A stretch of 21,786 bases of DNA from CAXSDR01 sp964236445 (GTDB lineage: Bacteria > Actinomycetota > Actinomycetes > Motilibacterales > Motilibacteraceae), in NCBI GenBank assembly GCA_964236445.1, contig CAXSDR010000061.1, positions 1 through 21,786 of the forward strand, given 5' to 3'. Shown piece by piece: positions 15,604-21,786 of the stretch. A model generated the notes under the pieces. It saw only the letters and a list, made by a program, of their open reading frames with translations. It was not told the origin of the DNA and made no database searches. The translations under genes and the position numbers were made by a program. The stretch's first letter is position 1, and each line of letters starts with the position of its first letter.

Positions 15604-16382
15604 CCACCGCTTTCGATCTGCGCCGCGTCGAGGTCTCGTACGGCGGCACCGTCGCCGTGGCGGGCCTCGACCTGACGGTGCGTGACGGCGAGATCCTCAT
15701 CCTGGTCGGTCCGTCCGGTTGCGGGAAGTCGACGCTGCTGCGCATCCTCGCGGGCCTGCTTCCCGCAAGTGGCACGGTGCACTTCGGCGACCGGCCGGTC
15801 ACGGCCCCGGCGGCCGAGCGCGGTGTGGTGTTCCAAGAGGATGCGCTGCTCCCGTGGCGAACCGTGCGTCGCAACGTCGAGCTGCCGTTGGCAATCGCGG
15901 GCGTCCGCCGAGCCGCGCGCCGCGCGCGTGCCGAGGAGCTGATCGACCTCGTCGGCTTGTCCGGCTTCGCCGACCACCTGCCTCGCCAGCTGAGTGGCGG
16001 CATGCGCCAGCGCGCCCAGCTCGCCCGCACGCTGATCGGCAACCCGCGTGTCGTCCTCATGGACGAGCCGTTCGGCGCGCTCGACGCGCAGAGTCGCAGA
16101 GCCGCGCAGCGACTGCTGATCGATGTCTGGGAACGGCACCGCACCACCATCGTCTTCGTGACGCACGACGTCGACGAGGCGCTGCTGCTCGGCGACCGCA
16201 TCGCAGTCCTGTCGGAACGGCCCGGCCGTGTCACGCGCATCGTGCCCGTGCCGCAGCCGCGGGCGACGGGGGCCCAGTTCCGGCCCGATTTCTCGAGGCT
16301 GCGCTATGAGATTCTCGCACTGCTCGGTGAAGGGAACTCCCCGAAGGTGGACGATCTCGCCGGCGCCGACCGGGAGGCATGA
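15600..16382 (+). CDS. ABC importer ATPase, SsuB/TauB type
   Basis: This 260-residue nucleotide-binding subunit has Walker A GPSGCGKST at 37-45, a Q-loop in VFQEDALLPWRTV, signature LSGGMRQR at 131-138, Walker B VVLMDEP (D155, E156), D-loop GALD and an H-loop in VTHDVDEALLL. The QEDALLPW Q-loop is characteristic of the SsuB/TauB/NrtD importer branch, which energises uptake of sulfonates, taurine, nitrate and related compounds. About 30 residues follow the core and end GADREA. The start at ATG 15600 is coupled to the permease gene by ATGA, and the end is coupled to the flavoprotein gene by ATGA, so transport and oxidoreductase genes are translated as one set. Confidence 0.94.
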   Translation: MTTAFDLRRVEVSYGGTVAVAGLDLTVRDGEILILVGPSGCGKSTLLRILAGLLPASGTVHFGDRPVTAPAAERGVVFQEDALLPWRTVRRNVELPLAIAGVRRAARRARAEELIDLVGLSGFADHLPRQLSGGMRQRAQLARTLIGNPRVVLMDEPFGALDAQSRRAAQRLLIDVWERHRTTIVFVTHDVDEALLLGDRIAVLSERPGRVTRIVPVPQPRATGAQFRPDFSRLRYEILALLGEGNSPKVDDLAGADREA

Positions 16383-18130
16383 TGGAGATCCCCGACGTCA
16401 CCACGCGCCGCGTGCTCACCACCGACGTGCTCATCATCGGTGGCGGGACCGCCGGCAGCATGGCGGCGCTGACAGCCGCAGGGCTCGGTGCCGATGTCAT
16501 CGTCCTCGAGAAGGCGCACGTCCGGCACTCCGGTGCACTCGCGATGGGCATGGACGGAGTCAACAACGCCGTCATCCCCGGGAAGGCGACGCCCGAGCAG
16601 TACGTCGCCGAGATCACGCGGGCCAATGACGGCATCGTCAACCAGCGCACGGTCATGCAGACCGCGACGCGCGGCTTCGACATGGTGCAACGTCTCGAAC
16701 GCTACGGCGTGAAGTTCGAGAAAGATGAGTACGGCGAGTACGCGGTCCGCCAGGTGCACCGCAACGGCTCCTACGTGCTGCCGATGCCGGAAGGCAAAGA
16801 CGTCAAGAAGGTGCTCTACCGCGCGCTGCGCGCGAAGGAGGTCCGCTCGCGGGTCACGATCGAGAACCGCGTCATGCCCGTGCGGATTCTCACCCACGAG
16901 GGACGCGCCGTCGGAGCCGTGGGCTTCGACACCCGCACGGGCGAATTCGTGACCGTGCAGGCCGGTGCCGTCATTCTCGCGACCGGTGCGGCCGGGCGCC
17001 TCGGCCTGCCGGCGAGTGGCTACCTCTACGGCACCTACGAGAACCCGACCAACGCGGGCGACGGTCACGCGATGGCGTTCCACGCGGGCGCCGAGCTCAG
17101 CAACCTCGAGTGTTTCCAGGTCAACCCGCTCATCAAGGACTACAACGGCCCTGCATGCGCTTACGTCGCGAACCCTTTCGGTGGTTACACCGTCAACGGC
17201 CTCGGTGAGCGGTTCGTCGACTCGGACTATTGGTCGGGGCAGATGATGGCGGAGTTCGCACGCGAGATCGCATCCGACCGCGGACCCGTCTACCTGAAGC
17301 TCTCCCACCTCCCCCCCGAGACGCTCGACAAGCTCGAGTCGATCCTGCACACGACCGAGCGGCCCACCCGCGGCACGTTCCACGCCGGCCGCGGTCACGA
17401 CTACCGCACCCACGACGTCGAAATGCACATCTCCGAGATCGGCTTCTGCGGCGGTCACTCCGCCAGCGGGGTGTGGGTCGACGAGCACGCACGCACCACG
17501 GTCCCCGGGCTCTACGCGGCTGGCGACCTGGCGGCCGTCCCGCACAACTACATGATCGGCGCTTTCGTCTACGGTGATCTGGCCGCCACGGACGCGACGG
17601 CCTTCGCACGCTCCGTGGGGGCCGCCCCCGCGCTGCCCGAGGCCCAGATCGCCGCCGCGCACGAGCTGATCTACCAGCCGCTGCGTCACCCGGCCGGGCT
17701 CCCACAGCAACAGGTCGAATACAAGCTGCGCCGCTTCGTCAACGACTACGTCGCGCCGCCGAAGCTCGACCGGAAGCTGCGTATCGCGGTGGAGACCTTC
17801 GACCGCATGCGCAGCGAGGTGGCGCAGCTGTCGGCGTCGACACCGCACGAGCTGATGCGGTGCGCCGAGGTGAACTTCATCCGCGACTGCGCGGAACTGG
17901 CCGCGCGCTGCTCGCTCGAGCGTACGGAGAGCAGATGGGGCCTCTATCACCAGCGCCTCGACCACCCGGAGCGCAGCGACGAGGACTGGTTCTTCCACCT
18001 GAATGTGCGCCGGACCGCGGATGGGCGTACGGAGTTCAACCGCCGGCCGGTGGACGACTACCTCGTGCCCGTTCCCGAGATCACCAGGCCCGAAATACCG
18101 TCGGGCGACCTTGCACGGAGCCAGGCATGA
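16379..18130 (+). CDS. AprA-like flavoprotein of the fumarate reductase/SdhA superfamily
   Basis: This 583-residue cytosolic flavoprotein has an N-terminal FAD dinucleotide fold DVLIIGGGTAG (D16, GGGTAG 21-26) with ribose-binding E44 in VLEKAHVRHSGA, and a C-terminal FAD block GLYAAGDLAA (377 onwards). Three features point to adenylylsulfate reductase alpha (AprA) rather than SdhA/FrdA: EKAH-xx-SGA-xxxG-xxxxN after the second strand, GGHSASGVWV (H360) before the second FAD block where AprA keeps a catalytic histidine, and the C-terminal ESRWGLYHQRLDHP...DEDWFFHLN segment, which is AprA-like. The covalent-FAD histidine of SdhA/FrdA is not evident. The AprB-like ferredoxin in the same operon is the natural partner. 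True APS reduction or sulfite oxidation is not shown: no sat, qmo or dsr gene is near. ATG 16379 and 16382 are both possible, with GGGAGG just upstream. A generic FAD dehydrogenase acting on the imported substrate is the alternative. Confidence 0.88.
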   Translation: MMEIPDVTTRRVLTTDVLIIGGGTAGSMAALTAAGLGADVIVLEKAHVRHSGALAMGMDGVNNAVIPGKATPEQYVAEITRANDGIVNQRTVMQTATRGFDMVQRLERYGVKFEKDEYGEYAVRQVHRNGSYVLPMPEGKDVKKVLYRALRAKEVRSRVTIENRVMPVRILTHEGRAVGAVGFDTRTGEFVTVQAGAVILATGAAGRLGLPASGYLYGTYENPTNAGDGHAMAFHAGAELSNLECFQVNPLIKDYNGPACAYVANPFGGYTVNGLGERFVDSDYWSGQMMAEFAREIASDRGPVYLKLSHLPPETLDKLESILHTTERPTRGTFHAGRGHDYRTHDVEMHISEIGFCGGHSASGVWVDEHARTTVPGLYAAGDLAAVPHNYMIGAFVYGDLAATDATAFARSVGAAPALPEAQIAAAHELIYQPLRHPAGLPQQQVEYKLRRFVNDYVAPPKLDRKLRIAVETFDRMRSEVAQLSASTPHELMRCAEVNFIRDCAELAARCSLERTESRWGLYHQRLDHPERSDEDWFFHLNVRRTADGRTEFNRRPVDDYLVPVPEITRPEIPSGDLARSQA

Positions 18131-19032
18131 CCGCCGATGTGGACGCACAGCGCCGCATCCTGGCCGTGCTGGCCATCGCCGACGACGAGCCGGATCTCGA
18201 CGAGCTCGCGGCGTTCCTGAGCGACCCCGACGACGACGTCCGACGTACCGCCGTCGATGTCCTCGTCGAAGGCGCGCCCGATGGCACCGAGGCGGCGCTG
18301 GCTGCCGCGCTTCGCGACGTCTCACCCGTCGTCCGCGCGGCTGCCGCGGCCGGGCTCCGCGAGCTCGACGATGTCGTCGTGGTCACGGGAGGCGTACGCG
18401 ACACCCTGCTCGCCGCACTCGCCGACGGCGACCCAGTCGTTGCCGAGACGGTGCTGGCACTCGCCCGCAAGCTGCGCTTCGGGACCGCAGATCTGTTCTG
18501 GCGAGCGCTGGGGTCCGCGCACGTCCCGGTGCGGCTCGAGGCACTGCACGGATTCGTCGCGCTCAACGACGTCGGTGGCCTCGCGTCCGCGCGCCATGAC
18601 CCCGCGCGCGAGGTCCGTGTCGCGCTCGCCCGCGGCCTGGGGACCATCGGCTCCGTCGCGGGCGTCGCTCCGTTGCTCGAGCTCGCTGCCGACCCCGAGC
18701 CGCTCGTACGTGCCGCCGCGCTGACGGCATCGGGGGAGCTGGGCTCGCCGGACGCCCTACGCGCCGCCGCGACCGCGGGCGCCGCCGACCCCCGCTGGGA
18801 GGTCCGGATCGGCGCCGCGAACGCGTTGCGTGCCGCGCCAATCGACGACGTCCTCGACACCTACGGCACCCTGGTGGGCGATGTTCATCTCGATGTGCGC
18901 AAGGCGGCGGTGCGCGCGGTCGGCACGCGGTCGGCCGACAACCGCGTTCATGCGCTCCTCACGAATGCGCTTGCAGACACCGACGCGGATGTCCGCTCCT
19001 ACGCTCGCTTGGCGATCGAGCGGCAGCGCTGA
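18127..19032 (+). CDS. HEAT-repeat protein, last gene of the AprAB-like operon
   Basis: This 301-residue soluble protein is made almost wholly of HEAT (PBS-lyase-type) helical repeats of about 30 residues. Clear units are DPDDDVRRTAVDVLVEGA, DVSPVVRAAAAAGLREL, DGDPVVAETVLALARKL, DPAREVRVALARGLGTIG, DPEPLVRAAALTASGELG, DPRWEVRIGAANALRAA, DVHLDVRKAAVRAVGT and DTDADVRSYARLAIERQ. Such scaffolds bind proteins and, in bilin lyases and some Fe-S enzymes, assist cofactor loading. Its role here is likely assembly or docking of the flavoprotein/ferredoxin pair, which is inference. The start at ATG 18127 overlaps the flavoprotein stop by ATGA; the frame is open further upstream, but that part is only a shadow of the flavoprotein gene. 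A short AGCAG/CTGCT stem follows the stop without a T tract. Confidence 0.9.
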   Translation: MTADVDAQRRILAVLAIADDEPDLDELAAFLSDPDDDVRRTAVDVLVEGAPDGTEAALAAALRDVSPVVRAAAAAGLRELDDVVVVTGGVRDTLLAALADGDPVVAETVLALARKLRFGTADLFWRALGSAHVPVRLEALHGFVALNDVGGLASARHDPAREVRVALARGLGTIGSVAGVAPLLELAADPEPLVRAAALTASGELGSPDALRAAATAGAADPRWEVRIGAANALRAAPIDDVLDTYGTLVGDVHLDVRKAAVRAVGTRSADNRVHALLTNALADTDADVRSYARLAIERQR

Positions 19033-19145
19033 GCAGAAGCTGCTGCCGGGAGCACGGGACCGTCGAACCCAAGCGCCGCAGTTGAGCACGGGTCTGCGTT
19101 CGGGTCCGCCGGAATAGTCAGCCCCTCCTCGGTGTCGAACAAGGC

Positions 19146-20008
19146 GTGACTACGACCACTGACATCTCCGCCCAGGCGTCCGGCAGCTTCTCGATCGGCG
19201 GCGACCTCCCCGTCCACCGCCTCGGCTACGGCGCGATGCAGCTCACCGGCCCCGGCATCTGGGGCGATCCCCGCGACCCCGACGAGGCGGTGCGCGTCCT
19301 GCGTCGCGCGGTCGAGCTGGGCGTCACCTTCATCGACACCGCCGACTCCTACGGCCCGTTCGTCTCCGAGCAGCTGATCAAGAAGGCCCTGCACCCCTAC
19401 ACCGACGACCTCGTCATCGCGACGAAGGCGGGCCTGACCCGCTCCGGCCCCGGCGACTGGCGTCCGGTCGGTCGACCCGAATATCTCCGCCAGCAGGTCG
19501 AGCTCTCCTTGCGCCATCTCGGCGTCGAGCGCATCGACCTTCACCAGCTGCACCGCATCGACGCGAAGGTGCCCTTGGCCGAGCAGCTGGGTGAGCTCGT
19601 GAAGCTGCAGGACGAGGGCAAGATCCGCCACATCGGCCTGAGCGAGGTCTCGGTCGAGCAACTGGAAGAGGCACGCAAGACCGCCACGATCGTGTCGGTG
19701 CAGAACCTCTTCAACCTCGCAGACCGCTCAGCTGAGCCGCTGCTCGACCACGTCGAGCGCGAGGGCATCGCGTTCATCCCGTGGTTCCCCCTGGCCACCG
19801 GTGCACTGGCCCGCTCGGGCGGACCGCTCGACGAGCTCGCGAGCGCGCACGGCGCCACCCCGTCGCAGCTCGCGCTGGCCTGGCTGCTGCGACGCTCTCC
19901 AGTGATGCTGCCCATCCCCGGCACGTCGACCGTCGCCCACGTCGAGGACAACATCGCCGCGGCCGCGATCTCGCTCACCGATGACGAGTTCGCGGCGTTG
20001 ACCGCGGC
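19146..20008 (+). CDS. Aldo/keto reductase, cut at its 3' end by the assembly gap
   Basis: 288 residues are visible of an AKR-superfamily oxidoreductase, a cytosolic NADPH-dependent carbonyl reductase by family. The catalytic tetrad is complete: D64 and Y69 in FIDTADSYG, K94 in VIATKAG and H136 in DLHQLHRID. The C-terminal NADP block LPIPGTSTVAHVEDNIAAAA is also present. The last visible residues, DDEFAALTA, are normally within about 10-25 residues of the end, so only a short tail should be lost in the N run. Start GTG 19146 fits the family N-terminus, with only a weak AAGG upstream; a leaderless start is possible. The substrate is unknown. It is separated from the HEAT gene by 113 nt and is probably its own unit. 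Confidence 0.9.
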
Positions 20009-20108
20009 NNNNNNNNNNNNNNNNNNNNNNNNNNNNNNNNNNNNNNNNNNNNNNNNNNNNNNNNNNNNNNNNNNNNNNNNNNNNNNNNNNNNNNNNNNNN
20101 NNNNNNNN
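20009..20108. other. Assembly gap, 100 N
   Basis: Exactly 100 N, the conventional placeholder for a scaffold join of unknown length. Any reading frame drawn across it is artificial, and the true distance between the reductase and zwf is unknown. Confidence 0.98.
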
Positions 20109-20174
20109 CGCAAGTCACGAGCCGCGAGTCGTGAGGCCTTGGGTGTCGTCCAAGCGGCACTCAAGGCCTCCTGA
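20109..20174 (+). CDS. Post-gap coding remnant, C-terminus of an unidentified protein
   Basis: The first 66 nt after the gap read RKSRAASREALGVVQAALKA and end at TGA 20172-20174. The helix-like composition suits a real C-terminus, but it does not look like the expected end of the aldo/keto reductase. It may belong to another gene hidden in the gap, or may be noncoding. Confidence 0.3.
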   Translation, partial: RKSRAASREALGVVQAALKAS

Positions 20175-20243
20175 CGGCGACGCAGCCTGATTCGCGCCGA
20201 CACGGCCGTCCCGGTTGCGTGCATGAGACGCCCGGTGACGTGG

Positions 20244-20249
20244 CAGCAT
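20244..20249 (+). promoter_or_regulatory. Possible -10 for a leaderless zwf transcript
   Basis: CAGCAT ends 6 nt before the ATG at 20256, the spacing of leaderless actinobacterial genes, and zwf has no Shine-Dalgarno site. No good -35 is visible at 16-18 nt. Confidence 0.25.
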
Positions 20250-20255
20250 CCCCCC

Positions 20256-21746
20256 ATGGTCAACGCCCAGAGCATCGCCTACCCCGGCCCCGACGCGCAG
20301 CGCAGCCACCGCGATGCGGAGCACATCGCCCCGCACGTCGTCGTCCTGTTCGGCGCGACCGGCGACCTGTCACGGCGCAAGCTGCTCCCTGGGCTCACGC
20401 ACCTCGCGCTGTCGGCGCTCACTCCCGATATCGAGGTCGTCGCGACGTCGCTGGAAGACATGGACTCCGACGCGTTCCGCACGTTCGCGCACGAGGCCGT
20501 GACCGAGTTCAGCACCCGCACGCTCGACCCGGCGCAGTGGGACGCGTTCGCCTGCAAGCTGCGCTACGTGCCGCAGAGCGCCGGACCGGAGGCGCTGGCC
20601 GCTGCGGTCGCCGAGGCCGAGGCCGCACTCGGCGAGGGCGTACACCGCCTGCACTACCTCAGCGTTCCCCCGAAGGCCGCGCTCGCCGTCGTCACGATGC
20701 TGCGCGATGCAGATCTCGTCGCGCGCTCGCGCGTCGTCATGGAGAAGCCGTTCGGCACCGACCTCGAGAGCGCGATCCGGCTCAACGAGCAGGTGCACAG
20801 CGTCTTCGACGAGCGCCAAGTCTTCCGCATCGATCACTTCCTCGGCAAGGAGGCGGCGCAGAACATTCTCGCGTTCCGCTTCGCCAATGGCCTCTTCGAG
20901 CCCATCTGGAACCGCAACTTCATCGACCACATCCAGATCGACATCCCCGAGACCCTCGGGCTCGACCGGCGGGCCGGCTTCTACGAGGCGACCGGCGCTT
21001 ACAAGGACATGGTCGTCACCCACCTGTTCCAGGTGATGGCGTTCGTCGCGATGGAGCCGCCGACCGCGTTGGAGCCGCGCGCCATCAGCGAGGAGAAGAA
21101 CAAGGTCTTCCGCTCCTTGCTGCCGATCGACCCGCAGAACGTCGTGCGCGGGCAATACATCGGCTACCGCGACGAGGAGGGTGTCCACCCCGAGTCCGAC
21201 ACCGAGACGTTCATCGCGCTCAAGGCGCGCGTCGACAACTGGCGCTGGGCCGGTGTGCCGTTCTATCTGCGCACCGGAAAGAAGATGGCCGAGGGCCAGC
21301 GCATCATCTCCATCGCCTTCAAGGAGGCGCCGAAGTCGATGTTCCCTGCCGGTTCCGGTGTCGGGACGCACGGACCGGACCACCTGACGTTCGACCTGGC
21401 CGACGAGACGAAGGTGTCACTGTCCTTCTACGGCAAGCGCCCGGGCCCCGGCATGCGCCTCGACAAGCTCAGCATGCAGTTCTCGACGCATGACACAGGC
21501 CATGCCGGTGATGTGCTCGAGGCCTACGAGCGGCTGATCCTCGACGCGATGCGCGGTGACCACACGCTGTTCAACACGGCCGAGGGCATCGAGAGCCTCT
21601 GGGAGCGGTCCATGCCGCTGCTGGACGACCCGCCGCCCGTCAAGCCCTACGTCGTCGGCTCCTGGGGTCCCAACGCGATCCATCAGCTCGTCGCGCCGCA
21701 CGCGTGGCGGCTGCCGTTCGAGCGGACGTGGCGTTCGGCGAGGTAG
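20256..21746 (+). CDS. zwf: Glucose-6-phosphate 1-dehydrogenase
   Basis: This 496-residue enzyme catalyses glucose-6-phosphate plus NADP+ to 6-phosphogluconolactone, the entry of the oxidative pentose phosphate pathway, in the cytosol. The Rossmann block VVLFGATGDLSRRKLLPGL binds the cofactor. VMEKPFGTDL and RIDHFLGKEAAQNI carry the substrate-binding lysine and active-site histidine (Phe replaces the more usual Tyr of RIDHYLGKE). YLRTGKKM and the C-terminal VVGSWGPNAIHQL block are family typical, and length is normal. ATG 20256 is preferred; GTG 20235 and ATG 20223 are in frame upstream but add no conserved sequence. No gnd, tal, tkt or opcA gene is next to it in the visible sequence, and the gap hides its upstream neighbour. 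It may be a second, stand-alone Zwf paralogue. Confidence 0.95.
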   Translation: MVNAQSIAYPGPDAQRSHRDAEHIAPHVVVLFGATGDLSRRKLLPGLTHLALSALTPDIEVVATSLEDMDSDAFRTFAHEAVTEFSTRTLDPAQWDAFACKLRYVPQSAGPEALAAAVAEAEAALGEGVHRLHYLSVPPKAALAVVTMLRDADLVARSRVVMEKPFGTDLESAIRLNEQVHSVFDERQVFRIDHFLGKEAAQNILAFRFANGLFEPIWNRNFIDHIQIDIPETLGLDRRAGFYEATGAYKDMVVTHLFQVMAFVAMEPPTALEPRAISEEKNKVFRSLLPIDPQNVVRGQYIGYRDEEGVHPESDTETFIALKARVDNWRWAGVPFYLRTGKKMAEGQRIISIAFKEAPKSMFPAGSGVGTHGPDHLTFDLADETKVSLSFYGKRPGPGMRLDKLSMQFSTHDTGHAGDVLEAYERLILDAMRGDHTLFNTAEGIESLWERSMPLLDDPPPVKPYVVGSWGPNAIHQLVAPHAWRLPFERTWRSAR

Positions 21747-21786
21747 CCCGCCCCACCTCCCCCCGCCCCGCCCCGCCCCTCCCCGC
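21747..21786 (-). repeat. G-quadruplex-prone C-rich tract after zwf
   Basis: The last 40 nt are nearly pure C with single G, A or T interruptions. The opposite strand has at least four runs of four G separated by single bases, a textbook G-quadruplex motif. The window ends inside it. No hairpin-plus-T terminator is seen. Confidence 0.7.

Noticed and set aside
16304..18325. 673-codon minus-strand frame opposite the flavoprotein gene
   Set aside because: Antisense shadow; the plus strand carries a complete FAD enzyme.
19146..20174. Single 342-codon reductase frame running through the N run
   Set aside because: Frame continuity through 100 placeholder bases has no meaning, and the tail does not resemble an AKR C-terminus.
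1..21786. CRISPR arrays, insertion sequences, integrases, rRNA
   Set aside because: No regularly spaced repeats, transposase motifs, attachment-site duplications or rRNA-like stretches were seen on either strand.

Overview
The window reads as a chromosomal segment of a high-GC actinobacterium. Codon third positions are almost all G or C, GTG starts are common, and the family set is typical of the phylum: a Pat/HisC aminotransferase close to mycobacterial Pat, a multi-GAF SpoIIE-type phosphatase, a DUF6458-like small membrane protein, a GabD1-type dehydrogenase and an actinobacterial Zwf. The genus cannot be fixed from the sequence. A run of exactly 100 N (20009-20108) shows this is a draft scaffold.

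Region 1 (1-3775, + strand): the 3' part of an aromatic/histidinol-phosphate aminotransferase gene runs by a 4-nt overlap into a 923-residue sensor with three GAF domains, a PP2C phosphatase and a GHKL kinase domain. A possible structured leader with a small ORF precedes a 95-residue CxxC membrane protein. Region 2 (3787-5459, - strand): a GabD1-type succinate-semialdehyde dehydrogenase and a DUF6458-like two-helix membrane protein. Region 3 (5696-7849, + strand): a membrane-anchored GAF-GGDEF-EAL cyclic-di-GMP protein. Region 4 (7850-12748): a broken small gene (-), a 46-nt near-perfect palindrome, a GH3 beta-glucosidase (+), a convergent MFS exporter (-) whose stop codon overlaps that of the glucosidase within one CTAG, and a divergent glycerophosphodiesterase-like gene (-).

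Region 5 (12819-19032, + strand) is the most interesting part. A recognisable promoter and a roughly 175-nt leader precede six tightly packed genes. They encode an AprB-like 2[4Fe-4S] ferredoxin, a lipoprotein substrate-binding protein with an extra C-terminal domain that looks NosL-like, an SsuC/TauC-type permease, its ATPase, an AprA/fumarate-reductase-like flavoprotein, and a HEAT-repeat protein. The last four junctions are ATGA overlaps. The layout suggests a dedicated importer coupled to an AprAB-like two-subunit oxidoreductase, probably for a sulfur compound or another small anion; substrate and reaction cannot be read from sequence. The leader carries a candidate leaderless upstream ORF with a late Cys codon, competing hairpins, and an IscR/Rrf2-like box over the -35 element.

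Region 6 (19146-21786, + strand): an aldo/keto reductase cut by the assembly gap, a short post-gap coding remnant, and glucose-6-phosphate dehydrogenase (zwf), followed by a C-rich tract that is a strong G-quadruplex motif on the opposite strand.
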